Shown: in pieces, positions 51,926 to 60,147 of the stretch
Layout: every line of letters begins with the position of its first letter
Numbering within the stretch: position 1 is the first letter of the stretch
From: Bacillota bacterium
Lineage (GTDB): Bacteria > Bacillota > Clostridia > Oscillospirales > Acutalibacteraceae
Length of the DNA: 64,000 bases
Reading direction: 5' to 3'
Assembly (NCBI GenBank): GCA_021769885.1
Contig: JAETSA010000002.1
Span: forward strand, 124,001-188,000
Program-made: the position numbers and the translations under genes
The notes under the pieces: generated by a model
Databases searched by the model: none
Seen by the model: the letters and a program-made list of their open reading frames with translations, nothing else
Told to the model about the DNA's origin: nothing

Positions 51926-53239
51926 TTATGCCTTTACGGTTTGGATACGAACATTGTATGTGCCTGCCGCCCAGGCTTTGGAGCTGCCTTTAATCACAAT
52001 ACGCGCCCGTACGGTTTGCTCGCCCTCCGAAAGCTCTATATCAGACAAATCCACCTCTGCATACAGCATTTCGTTGGTCAGCGCGGCAATTTCTTCCGCC
52101 GTGCCGATGACGCGGATATTCTCAATGCCCTGCGTCAGTACCGTGGAATGAAAGCCTTCCTTTTGCGCGGTCACGGCGATATTTTGCGCCGACACGGAAA
52201 ACGATGCCGAAATCGTCCCCGACATATTCACCGTCACACGGAAACGCGCGTTGCTGTCCACAATCGTATACTCGGTAATATCGGACGCTTGGAACGTAAA
52301 CGTATTATAGCCGCTGTCCAAATCCGAAAAGTCCACTGTACCGACACTGATGCTCTTGAGCTCATCGACCTTTTCAATCGGCACGGCGGCTTCGACCTGC
52401 GCGGGTGAAATGCTGACAGGCACATCACCGTTCAAGTAACCGCCCGGCGCATTCTTAAAGGTGACTGCCGTCGGCAAAACGACCTTTTTGAGAACCGGCA
52501 TAGTCATCGTAACGGCACTCTCACCTGTATTCAGCTCGACATAAGACAGTGTTTCCTGCCCGTCGGTCTGCAATTTAATTTCGGGCTGTACGGTCGTGGT
52601 CGCGGAAAGCGGCGCACTGACAGCGGTTTCTGCAATCACCCCCGTCACTTTATTGACCTCTGCGGACGGTCCGCTGACCACAACGGTATTTTGCGAAAAC
52701 AGCACCTTACCCAAAATACAGCCGTCTATTACGGTTTGGTCATTCGGCGCGGAAATGCGCGGTTCGATAGCAAATTCCGCTTCCTTATAGGTATCAAAAT
52801 ACACGTCGATGTAATTTTGGGAAAGCCCCTGAATCTCATAATCTCGGGAATCGTTCGCCGTGGCTTTGAGCTGAAGCGATTTTGTGCCTGCGGAATCGAC
52901 ATAGTTGGTTTGCGCGGTCACCGTTATATCCGAAGGGGTCAGCGAGGACACGACAAAACGCTTGCCCGTAACGGTCACATCGACGTAAAACTCCGTTTGC
53001 CCGAAGGTCTGCAAATGGAGCTGTGCAGGCACGCTGTTTTCCATATCGATTTTCACGGGAACGGCGCTGACGGTCATTTCTACCACGGGACTTTTCTCAA
53101 TGGCAACCCAAATCCAAACCGCAAATGCCAAAATCAGCGAAAACAGCATTGCAATTTTATTGTTATAAATCAGGTTGCGGAATATGCCGTTTACGGACTT
53201 TTCGACCGACTTTTTCTCAGTTGTTTCCTTCGTCGCCAT
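51926..53239 (-). CDS. cdaR: CdaR family regulator (YbbR domains)
   Basis: 437 residues. One N-terminal membrane helix (about 28-47, AMLFSLILAFAVWIWVAI) followed by four YbbR-type beta-domains outside the cell (first about VVEMTVSAVPVKIDMENSVPA). CdaR modulates the diadenylate cyclase CdaA in Firmicutes. Overlaps cdaA by 23 bases. glmM, the usual third gene, is not here. Confidence 0.92.
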   Translation of the reverse strand: MATKETTEKKSVEKSVNGIFRNLIYNNKIAMLFSLILAFAVWIWVAIEKSPVVEMTVSAVPVKIDMENSVPAQLHLQTFGQTEFYVDVTVTGKRFVVSSLTPSDITVTAQTNYVDSAGTKSLQLKATANDSRDYEIQGLSQNYIDVYFDTYKEAEFAIEPRISAPNDQTVIDGCILGKVLFSQNTVVVSGPSAEVNKVTGVIAETAVSAPLSATTTVQPEIKLQTDGQETLSYVELNTGESAVTMTMPVLKKVVLPTAVTFKNAPGGYLNGDVPVSISPAQVEAAVPIEKVDELKSISVGTVDFSDLDSGYNTFTFQASDITEYTIVDSNARFRVTVNMSGTISASFSVSAQNIAVTAQKEGFHSTVLTQGIENIRVIGTAEEIAALTNEMLYAEVDLSDIELSEGEQTVRARIVIKGSSKAWAAGTYNVRIQTVKA

Positions 53240-54116
53240 GCTTTTTAAGTCCTTTCCAGAATTTTTTAATGCGGTTCTCCGGTGCGTGTTCGAATTTCAA
53301 GAAATGCTCGCTCAAAATCTCACGCAAATCGCCGCTGGAAAGGTCGCGCTTCAGCGTACCCTTGTGCGCCACGGAAATACCGCCGGTTTCTTCCGACACC
53401 ACAACAATCAGCGCGTCACTTTGCTCGCTCATACCGATTGCGGCGCGGTGGCGCGTACCGAGCTCACTGCTGACCTGATTTTTCGTCAGCGGTAAAATAC
53501 AGCCCGCCGCGCATACACGTGCGTCGCGCAGAACCGCCGCACCGTCGTGCAAGGGGGCTTTCGGGTAAAAAATGTTGCCGATAAGCTCTGCGGACACCTC
53601 TGCATCCACACGTGTACCGGTTTGAATGATTTCGCCCAAAATGCTCTCTTTTTCAAACACCATCAAAGCGCCGATTCTTTTGTCACTCATATCGGCACAG
53701 GCTTTTGTGACGCCGTTCACCATGGCTCGAAGCTGTTCCTGACGGCGCAGTTCCTCACTGTTTTTAAAGCCAAAGAAATTTAAGTTGGACACACTGCTTC
53801 TGCCTACACTTTCGAGCGCGTGCCGAATCTCGGGTGAAAAGATGATGACGAGTACCAAAAGGATGTCCGAAAAAACGGTGGAAAACATATAGGTGCTGAC
53901 CTGCATATGCAAGAGCGACACTGCCGCATAAATCACGAGCAAAAGCACAAAGCCCTTGGCAAGCTGAATGGCGCGCGTTTCCCGAATCAGCTTAATGGCG
54001 CTGTAAATGACGAACGCCACAAGCAGGACATCCAAAACATCCGATATGCTGTTAAAGCTCAAAATTGCCTTGCCGATTTCATCCAGCGCGTCGGCAAATG
54101 ACAGAGAAAAAAGCAT
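53217..54116 (-). CDS. cdaA: Diadenylate cyclase CdaA
   Basis: 299 residues. Three membrane helices in the first 90 residues, a coiled linker, then the DAC domain with LHDGAAVLRD and LGTRHRAAIGMSEQSDALIVVVSEETGGISVA. Makes c-di-AMP from two ATP. The start at 54116 gives the normal length; the frame continues upstream across a palindrome to 54200 but without a ribosome site. Confidence 0.94.
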   Translation of the reverse strand: MLFSLSFADALDEIGKAILSFNSISDVLDVLLVAFVIYSAIKLIRETRAIQLAKGFVLLLVIYAAVSLLHMQVSTYMFSTVFSDILLVLVIIFSPEIRHALESVGRSSVSNLNFFGFKNSEELRRQEQLRAMVNGVTKACADMSDKRIGALMVFEKESILGEIIQTGTRVDAEVSAELIGNIFYPKAPLHDGAAVLRDARVCAAGCILPLTKNQVSSELGTRHRAAIGMSEQSDALIVVVSEETGGISVAHKGTLKRDLSSGDLREILSEHFLKFEHAPENRIKKFWKGLKKHGDEGNN

Positions 54117-54134
54117 AACTACACCCGTTTCCGT

Positions 54135-54197
54135 AAAAAAATACAATATATCGCAATACACATACGAATGCATACATATATTCACGATATATTGTAT
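54135..54197 (-). terminator. AT-rich inverted repeat with T run before cdaA
   Basis: Perfect 13-bp arms ATACAATATATCG / CGATATATTGTAT (54141-54153 and 54185-54197), 31-base loop with a further weak stem, then six T on the minus strand. It can end the class V aminotransferase transcript; its low GC makes it a weak terminator. Confidence 0.6.
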
Positions 54198-54202
54198 CAT
54201 AC

Positions 54203-55351
54203 TTATACAGCTTTTGCAATTTTAAATACAGAATTTAATAAACTATTTACATCTTTTTCCGTTGTGAAAACCGAAGGGCAAATCCGCACCGTCCCAAGCT
54301 CTTTTGTACCGTAGGTTTCGTGTGCCAACGGCGCGCAATGCAGACCTGCGCGCACGGCGATGCCGACTTCTGAAAGCTTCGCCGCCGTTTCCTCGCTGTG
54401 CAGTCCGCGGATGTTAAAAGACAGCAACGGCACATAGCCTTGCGAGCTTTCCGAGAGGTCGGTATACAGCAGTACATTCGGCATTTGGCGAAGCCCTTCC
54501 TCTATTTTTTGCACACTGTGCATTTCGTGCGCAAAAATGCGGGAAACGCCTGTCGTCTTGACAAACGCAACGCCTTTTTCCAGTGCCGAAATACCCGGTA
54601 CGTTCAGCGTTCCGCTCTCCAAGCGCTCGGGATAGGCTTCGGGCTGTTCCAAAAGCGCAGACAGCGTGCCTGTACCGCCGTAGGTCAGCGGTGTGAGCGT
54701 ATGCGCACAGTTACAAAGCAGAATACCTGTGCCCATTACGCCGTATAAGCCCTTGTGCCCGGGGGCACACAAAAAATCTATACCGCTCTCTTGCATAGAG
54801 ATAGGCAAAATCCCCGCCGTCTGCGCCGCATCCGCAATCAGCGGAATGCCGTTTTTATGCGCCAGCTGTGCGAGTGCTTTCAGCGGTGTGCGTTTGCCGA
54901 ATACATTGGATGCCCCCGTACAGACAATCGCAACCGTATTTTTCCGCAATGCCTTTTCAAAGTTCAAAAGCGTTTGCGCATCCTCTTCTGCAATATGCGC
55001 CGTACTCCAAGTGCATATCCCCTTTTGCCGCAACGCCTCCAACGGTCTCGCAACGGCGTTGTGCTCTAAATCCGAGCAAACAAAATGTCCGCCGCGCCGC
55101 GCCAGACCGAAAATCACGGTATTCAGAGCTTCGGTACAGTTTTTGGTGAAAACCACATTTTCGGGACTGCCGAGAGAAAAGAAATCGGAAACCGCCGTAC
55201 GCGCCGCATACACGCGTTCTGCCGTTTTGTAAGCCATTGTGTGTCCCGCACGCCCCGGATTCGCACCGTAACGAACCGCCGCTTTTTGGAGTGCCTGCAC
55301 AACTGCGTGCGGCTTCGGGTAGGTTGTCGCGGCATTATCGAAGTAAATCAC
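54203..55351 (-). CDS. Class V aminotransferase (cysteine desulfurase-like)
   Basis: 382 residues. VIYFDNAATTYPKPHAVV start, GRAGHTMAYKTAERVYAAR, VVFTKNCTEALNTVI, and the PLP lysine region CAPGHKGLYGVMGTG. GLHCAPLAHETYGT near the end carries the cysteine-containing loop seen in the SufS/CsdB-like clostridial group. Likely mobilises sulfur or selenium from cysteine or selenocysteine. The frame extends upstream, but GTG at 55351 overlaps the DUF3343 stop as GTGA, so that start is chosen. Confidence 0.9.
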   Translation of the reverse strand: MIYFDNAATTYPKPHAVVQALQKAAVRYGANPGRAGHTMAYKTAERVYAARTAVSDFFSLGSPENVVFTKNCTEALNTVIFGLARRGGHFVCSDLEHNAVARPLEALRQKGICTWSTAHIAEEDAQTLLNFEKALRKNTVAIVCTGASNVFGKRTPLKALAQLAHKNGIPLIADAAQTAGILPISMQESGIDFLCAPGHKGLYGVMGTGILLCNCAHTLTPLTYGGTGTLSALLEQPEAYPERLESGTLNVPGISALEKGVAFVKTTGVSRIFAHEMHSVQKIEEGLRQMPNVLLYTDLSESSQGYVPLLSFNIRGLHSEETAAKLSEVGIAVRAGLHCAPLAHETYGTKELGTVRICPSVFTTEKDVNSLLNSVFKIAKAV

Positions 55352-55569
55352 GTTTCCCACTTCACTTCCAATGCCTCGACGCCTGCCCGCCGCAGGATAT
55401 CCGTCACATTCAAATCGGTTGCGGGTACGACCAAAGAGTATCCGCAGCCTTCGTTTTTCATTGGTTTTGCCGTTTTTATAATTTGCACGCGGAGTCCGTA
55501 CTGCCGAAGCACATCTTTTGCCTTCATCGCATAGGTAACAGACCCCACTTTGATTCGCATTTTCTTCAT
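55348..55569 (-). CDS. DUF3343 family putative Se/S carrier protein
   Basis: 73 residues. IKVGSVTYAMKAKDVLRQYG, KNEGCGYSLVV with a single cysteine and DILRRAGVEALEV match the DUF3343 family, which accompanies cysteine desulfurases and selenium genes and is proposed to carry sulfur or selenium on its cysteine. It is translationally coupled to the class V aminotransferase. No selD or selA is in the window. Confidence 0.85.
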   Translation of the reverse strand: MKKMRIKVGSVTYAMKAKDVLRQYGLRVQIIKTAKPMKNEGCGYSLVVPATDLNVTDILRRAGVEALEVKWET

Positions 55570-55654
55570 AAATTACACCACCGATACTTCCTTGGTACAT
55601 ACTATGCGCGGATGTATTCGGCGGTGCAAGCTGTAAAGAATGAAATATGCAGGC

Positions 55655-55930
55655 AAAAATAACGGCGGGAGCAAGGTCCCGCCCCAGCGTGTCGAAAAAG
55701 TGGATTTTGCTCCCCTACGGTGTGGGGAGATGTCGCGAAGCGACAGAGGGGACTCGCCGCCGTCAGCGGCTGTCGCGCGTAGCGCGACTGAGGGGTAGTT
55801 AAAAAGCTTAATTTATCAAGCTTTTCTCTCCCTCCGTCACGCGTAAAGCGCGTGCCACCTCCCTCCGAAGACGGGAGGAAAAAGGTTTTTCTACAATCTG
55901 CGGCGGGACACAAGCCCCCCGCCCTACGGT
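55655..55930. repeat. Intergenic block of modular palindromic repeats (block C)
   Basis: Contains GGCGGGAGCAAGGTCCCGCCCC (55665-55685), ATGTCGCGAAGCGACAGAGGGG (about 55730-55751), GTCGCGCGTAGCGCGACTGAGG and CTCCCTCCGTCACGCGTAAAG next to CGTGCCACCTCCCTC (55827-55865), then a GGCGGGACACAAGCCCCCCGCC-like module. Nothing coding is seen. Confidence 0.75.
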
Positions 55931-55939
55931 ATTATGATT

Positions 55940-56674
55940 TCAAGATGACTTTGGCGCAATTTGCTCTAACTCCGACGGTGTCAATTCCCGGCACGCGCCC
56001 TGCGGCAAAGCCGAATCCAATTCGAGAGTGCCCATATGGGTACGGTGAAGTGCGACGACGCAGTTCCCGACTGCGGAAAACATCCGCTTAATTTGGTGAT
56101 ATTTGCCCTCACAGATTTTAATTTGCACTTGTTTGTTATCTTCGGAAATGATTTTTACGCTTGCGGGCAGAAACTGCGTGCCGTCGCGCAGAAGCAAGCC
56201 CTTTTCTAAAATCACGATGTCCGCATCGCCGAGCGGGCTTTGAAGCGTTGCGACATAGGTTTTTTCGATATGATTTTTCGGAGAGAGAATGCGGTGGGCA
56301 AACGCGCCGTCATCCGTAATCAGCACAAAGCCTGTCGTATCCTTATCGAGTCTGCCCGCCGGGAACAAGCCTGCACGCCGGAAAGCTTCGGGAACGAGGT
56401 CTACAACTGTTTTTTCGGATGTGGAATTGCTGGCGGATACAATGCCTGCTGGCTTATGGAGCATAATATAGATATACTTTTTTAAGGCAATCGGCGTGCC
56501 GTCCACGCAAACGGTATCCGAGGAAATATCAATCTTTTGACCTGCGTCGGTGACCGTTTCGCCGTTTAGTGTAATCCGTTTGCGGCGCACCATTTCTTTT
56601 ACATCCTTGCGGGACAGCGTTCCTGCGCCCGCAAGCAATTTGTCTATCCGTTCTTTTTCCATTTTTGTGCTCAC
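55940..56674 (-). CDS. RsuA-type pseudouridine synthase
   Basis: 244 residues. S4 domain (RIDKLLAGAGTLSRKDVKEMV), catalytic FPAGRLDKDTTGFVLITDDG and the C-terminal ICEGKYHQIKRMFSAVGNCV. The GKYHQIKRM variant is typical of RsuA (16S Psi516) rather than RluB. Start GTG at 56674 or ATG at 56662. It lies between two palindromic repeat blocks. Confidence 0.9.
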   Translation of the reverse strand: MSTKMEKERIDKLLAGAGTLSRKDVKEMVRRKRITLNGETVTDAGQKIDISSDTVCVDGTPIALKKYIYIMLHKPAGIVSASNSTSEKTVVDLVPEAFRRAGLFPAGRLDKDTTGFVLITDDGAFAHRILSPKNHIEKTYVATLQSPLGDADIVILEKGLLLRDGTQFLPASVKIISEDNKQVQIKICEGKYHQIKRMFSAVGNCVVALHRTHMGTLELDSALPQGACRELTPSELEQIAPKSS

Positions 56675-56689
56675 TTTTTAGATTCCTTG

Positions 56690-57290
56690 GTTGTTGTGTA
56701 AGGGGCGGCGGATGAATGCAGTTCGCCCCTACGGGGTGTGCATTGTTTTACGCATACCGTAGGGACAGCCCTTGCGGCTGTCCGCTTGCGGGCGGATGAG
56801 GTTACGGCTTCGCCATCACCCTTTTGTCTGCTTCGCAGACATTTCCCCTTTCAGGGGAATCTACATCCGCCCCTACAGGTTGCGATTCACCGTTGGGATT
56901 GTGCAAAATCCGACTGTGCGCGGGCGCTTCGTGAAGCGACCCTACAAGATTTTGCATCGTCGTTTGGTTTGCGCAAAATCCTGCTGTGCTCGGGCGGGCA
57001 TAGAAACCCGCCCCTACGGGTTGCTATTCACCGTTGGGATTGTGCAAAATCCGACTGTGCGCGGGCGCTTCGTGAAGCGCCCCTACAGGCGTAGGGAACG
57101 ACCTCTGTGTCGTTCCGTAGGGTTTCATCAGATTCCTGCGGGTCGTTGAGGGTGCGGGTGTCCAGTGGACACCTCTAAGCGAAGCTTAGAAGCACCGACC
57201 GAGCCGGCAGGCGAGAACGCCGACCCCTACGGGGTTATACTTTGCCGTTGGGGTGGGTGGATTTTGCGGAACGCGTCATCGGTCGCTCCC
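56690..57290. repeat. Intergenic block of modular palindromic repeats (block D)
   Basis: Largest block, no gene. Hairpins include GGGCGGGCATAGAAACCCGCCCC (56992-57014), GGGCGCTTCGTGAAGCGCCCC (57063-57083) and GGAACGACCTCTGTGTCGTTCC (57095-57116, shared with block B). A nearly identical unit of about 59 bp is present at 56880-56938 and 57021-57079 (ATTCACCGTTGGGATTGTGC and following), a tandem-like duplication with one module between. Confidence 0.85.
57151..57216. repeat. Nested repeat element, copy 2 (inverted)
   Basis: 66-bp block within the loop of a GGGTCGTTGAG / ACGCCGACCC hairpin. Reads GGTGCGGGTGTCC-AGTGGACACC, then AAGCGAAGCTT and CACCGACCGAGCCGGCAGGC. Reverse complement of the copy at 1138-1210, with stem changes compensated on both sides. 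Confidence 0.7.
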
Positions 57291-57297
57291 AACGAGA

Positions 57298-57774
57298 TTA
57301 TGACGCTTCTTTGACGAAGCCGTGCATAAAGCCGTCCAATTCCACTGAGCAGATGTCGCCGCCGATGACCTGCCCGTCATAAACCAAAAGTGTCGCCTGA
57401 ATGCAGTTCTTGCCCTCGTACCCGGGGTAATTGGTGACGCGATACGCCCAACGTTTTACGCGTTTTGCCGCATACAAAGACAAATCAAAGCCCTGCTGTT
57501 TCTGCAATTCGTTATAAGCCGTGTAGGTTTCGTCAAAGGTTTCGGGTATGATAACCTCCGTCACCTCGACAGGATCGGGTTCTACGCTCCAGCCGAATTG
57601 TGATAAATACGCAATCCGTTCTTCGGCGGTGGATGCACGGATATTGACGGTGGGTTCCTTTGCCGCTTCGACACCGCGTTTGGTTACAGCGAAAAAGGCG
57701 ATTGCCACTGCCGCAATGCAGAGGAGCAAAATCACCAATTTAATTTGTCTTTTGTGTACGGAAAACACGAACAT
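57298..57774 (-). CDS. DUF4830 family membrane-anchored protein
   Basis: 158 residues. Basic N terminus, one membrane helix (about 12-29, LVILLLCIAAVAIAFFAV), then the exported DUF4830 domain with EERIAYLSQFGWSVEPDPVE and ETYTAYNELQKQQGFDLSLYA, and YPGYEGKNCIQATLLVYDGQ near the end. Function unknown in the family. Its ribosome site is in the arm of the hairpin at 57779-57815. Confidence 0.85.
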   Translation of the reverse strand: MFVFSVHKRQIKLVILLLCIAAVAIAFFAVTKRGVEAAKEPTVNIRASTAEERIAYLSQFGWSVEPDPVEVTEVIIPETFDETYTAYNELQKQQGFDLSLYAAKRVKRWAYRVTNYPGYEGKNCIQATLLVYDGQVIGGDICSVELDGFMHGFVKEAS

Positions 57775-57778
57775 AAAC

Positions 57779-57815
57779 TTTCACCTCGTACACATTTATA
57801 TGCGACGAGGTGAAA
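57779..57815 (-). promoter_or_regulatory. Hairpin that contains the DUF4830 ribosome site
   Basis: Perfect 11-bp stem TTTCACCTCGT / ACGAGGTGAAA (minus strand), 15-base loop. GAGGTGAAAG is the ribosome site 4-5 bases from the ATG, so it is paired when folded. A T run is absent after the stem. Confidence 0.6.
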
Positions 57816-57854
57816 AATAATGCTTTATGTTTGCTCGAAACGAATGCGGTTTAC

Positions 57855-58394
57855 TTACTTCTGCTCCGCACGCTGTTTATGCTGTGCCGCCGCACGGAGC
57901 GACTGTCTTGCACGGCGAATCTCATTGACGGAATTGGTCAGCGTTTCGTCGGCAAGCGCAACTATGTTTTCTACGTACTCACCTGCGCTCGAACGCATAT
58001 CGTTCGACCATTTCTGCGCCTGGTCGGTAAGCTCCGACGCAGTTGCGCGTGCGCCCTCAACAATCTCGCCTGCCTGCGCGCGTGCCTGCGCCATAATGTC
58101 AGCGGCGGCGGCTTCCGCGCCTTTTGTAATTTCGTGCGCTTCCACAAGCTCCTTTGCGCGTCTTTGCGCACCCGCAATAATGTCGTCCGCACTGTTCTGC
58201 GCCGCTGTCAGAATCTCTTTGCGCTCGGACGCAATTTTGCGTGCCTGCATCAGCTCATCGGGCATATTCAGGCGAATATCCTCAATCACGCGCTTGATTT
58301 CATTTACATCCAACAACAAACCCGAAGAAAACGGCACTTTTTTGCCTTCCTCGAGAATGTCCTCAATTTCATCTAACAAGCTTTCTATGGTCAT
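57855..58394 (-). CDS. Coiled-coil ATPase-like cytoplasmic protein
   Basis: 179 residues, almost all helix. MTIESLLDEIEDILEEGKKV then a short GLLLDVNEIKRVIEDIRLNMP, followed by a long Ala/Glu/Arg-rich coiled coil with heptads (IIAGAQRRAKELVEAHEITK, IVEGARATASELTDQA). Found downstream of coaD in many Clostridia and often labelled ATPase, with no nucleotide motif seen here. Resembles DivIVA-like or ATP synthase stalk coils. Four-base overlap with coaD. Confidence 0.8.
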   Translation of the reverse strand: MTIESLLDEIEDILEEGKKVPFSSGLLLDVNEIKRVIEDIRLNMPDELMQARKIASERKEILTAAQNSADDIIAGAQRRAKELVEAHEITKGAEAAAADIMAQARAQAGEIVEGARATASELTDQAQKWSNDMRSSAGEYVENIVALADETLTNSVNEIRRARQSLRAAAQHKQRAEQK

Positions 58395-58888
58395 TTCTCT
58401 TCACCTCTGCTGATTCTCTTGATTATATCGTCACGAATCTCCTCGGGAACAAAATTGCTGATATCCCCGCCCAATTCGCAAACCTGCTTGACAACGCTGG
58501 AGCTCAAAAACATATTTTCTGCGGTACTCGCAATAAAAATCGTTTCCAAATCACTGTTGAGCTTTTGGTTGGTCAGTGCCTGCTGAAATTCATATTCGAA
58601 GTCCGACACGGCGCGCAGACCCTTTACAATGGCTACGGCATTTTTCTGCCGCGCGTAATCCGCCAAAAGCCCGTCGTAAGCATCCACCTCGACATTTGGA
58701 ATACTTCCGGTGCAACGCTCCAAAAGCGCGACGCGTTCCGCCGCGGAAAACGCATAGGTATTCTTTTTATGATAATTGGTCATCGCGACCACAATCACCT
58801 TATCAAACATCGCCGCAGAACGGCGGATAATATCCAGATGCCCGACCGTTACAGGGTCGAAGCTGCCCGGACAAATAACCGTTTTCAT
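58391..58888 (-). CDS. coaD: Phosphopantetheine adenylyltransferase
   Basis: 165 residues. CPGSFDPVTVGHLDIIRRSA with the TxGH motif (H17), KGLRAVSDFEYEFQQALTN and LSSSVVKQVCELGGD. Fourth step of coenzyme A synthesis. Overlaps rsmD by four bases. Confidence 0.97.
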   Translation of the reverse strand: MKTVICPGSFDPVTVGHLDIIRRSAAMFDKVIVVAMTNYHKKNTYAFSAAERVALLERCTGSIPNVEVDAYDGLLADYARQKNAVAIVKGLRAVSDFEYEFQQALTNQKLNSDLETIFIASTAENMFLSSSVVKQVCELGGDISNFVPEEIRDDIIKRISRGEEK

Positions 58889-59436
58889 ACCGTTTCCTCT
58901 TGTTTCCTGTATGTCGTCAGCTTGGTTTTCCCGTATTTATATTCGCGCAGCTTTTGAAGCGAACCGACAGAATCGGGTAACTCTTCCGTAAAATCGGTTT
59001 CGCAAACAACCAGTGCATCCGCATTACAGCAACGGGACAACAGCGGCAACGCGCTTTGTACCAATCCCTTTTGATACGGCGGGTCTAAAAAAGCCACGTC
59101 GAATTTTTCTTTTGTACCGTTCAAAAACGAGAGTGTGTCTGTATTCAGGACAACGGCACGGTCAAACAGATTGGTGGTTTTTAAATTCTCCTTCACGGTT
59201 TCGAACGCTTTTTTGTTGGCATCCAAAAAATAGGCTTTCTGTGCGCCCCGGCTGAGTGCTTCCAGCCCCAACTGACCCGAGCCCGCAAAGGCATCCAGCA
59301 CAAGTGCGTTTTCCAATTCAAAATGCACGATGCTGAACATCGCTTCCTTGACCTTATCGGTAGTCGGGCGGACGATATCGCCGCCCTCTAAGGTTTTCAA
59401 TTTTCTGCCGCGCGCTGTACCTGTAATGACCCGCAT
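58885..59436 (-). CDS. rsmD: 16S rRNA m2G966 methyltransferase
   Basis: 183 residues. MRVITGTARGRKLKTLEGGD, VLDAFAGSGQLGLEALSRGA SAM site and VAFLDPPYQKGLVQ catalytic motif. An extended -10 (TGCTAAAAT) lies about 30 bases upstream. The rsmD-coaD pairing is standard. Confidence 0.96.
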   Translation of the reverse strand: MRVITGTARGRKLKTLEGGDIVRPTTDKVKEAMFSIVHFELENALVLDAFAGSGQLGLEALSRGAQKAYFLDANKKAFETVKENLKTTNLFDRAVVLNTDTLSFLNGTKEKFDVAFLDPPYQKGLVQSALPLLSRCCNADALVVCETDFTEELPDSVGSLQKLREYKYGKTKLTTYRKQEETV

Positions 59437-59487
59437 CGACTCACTCTCCTCTATTTTTCACCATTTTAGCACAAATGTCAATAAAAA

Positions 59488-60147
59488 TCATCTATTTTTT
59501 AACGATAAAAGCAGATTTTTCAGTTCTTTTGTATCTTTTACCGTCATTTTGACTCCTGCTTTTTGCAAATCCGCCGTATCACGAAATCCCCAAAGCACAC
59601 CGATGGCATCCATTTCGGCATTTTTTGCGGTTTCAATATCGACCTCGCTGTCGCCGACAAACACGGCTTCCGATTTTTTTACGCCCATTTGCTCGAGCGC
59701 ATAATACACACCGTCAGGCGCGGGCTTATTCGGACGGGCATCCACACTGCCGACCACGGTATGTACATATTTGCCGAACAGACGACTGCACAGCGCCTGC
59801 GCCGCAAAATCCGCTTTATTGGTGACGATTGCCATTTTGTAGCCCGCCTGATACAGTGCATCAAGCATATCGGAAATTCCTTCATACTCCGCCGTTTTGT
59901 TTTCCATATTGCCTTTATAGTGTTCGCAGAAAATTTCGTAGCATTCTGTAATTGCAGGCTCTTCTGCCGTTTCGGGCACGGCACGTTCAATCAGCTTTCG
60001 AATTCCGTTGCCGACAAAGCGGCGGACTTCACCGAGACTGCGTTTGGGGAATCCGCATTTTTCGAGCGCAAAATTGGTGCTGTCGCACAAATCCTCTAAG
60101 GTATTTAAAAGTGTACCGTCTAAATCAAATACAATGGCTTTTTTCAT
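59488..60147 (-). CDS. HAD hydrolase (phosphoglycolate/pyrophosphatase PpaX-like)
   Basis: 219 residues. Nucleophile FDLDGTLLNTLEDL, cap domain up to about residue 80, MAIVTNKADFAAQ, lysine in RPNKPAPDGVYYAL and FVGDSEVDIETAKNA. Family removes phosphate from small molecules such as phosphoglycolate. Four-base overlap with uvrC. Confidence 0.92.
   Translation of the reverse strand: MKKAIVFDLDGTLLNTLEDLCDSTNFALEKCGFPKRSLGEVRRFVGNGIRKLIERAVPETAEEPAITECYEIFCEHYKGNMENKTAEYEGISDMLDALYQAGYKMAIVTNKADFAAQALCSRLFGKYVHTVVGSVDARPNKPAPDGVYYALEQMGVKKSEAVFVGDSEVDIETAKNAEMDAIGVLWGFRDTADLQKAGVKMTVKDTKELKNLLLSLKNR

Noticed and set aside
54117-54200. N-terminal extension of CdaA
   Set aside because: It would translate an AT-rich palindrome, has no ribosome site, and homologues start near MLFSLSFADALDE.
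55352-55600. N-terminal extension of the class V aminotransferase
   Set aside because: It overlaps the DUF3343 gene in another frame, has low-complexity Arg-rich sequence, and family members begin at IYFDNAATT.
56738-57149. 118- and 125-codon frames in block D
   Set aside because: Internal duplication comes from the repeated DNA units, not from protein selection; no ribosome site.
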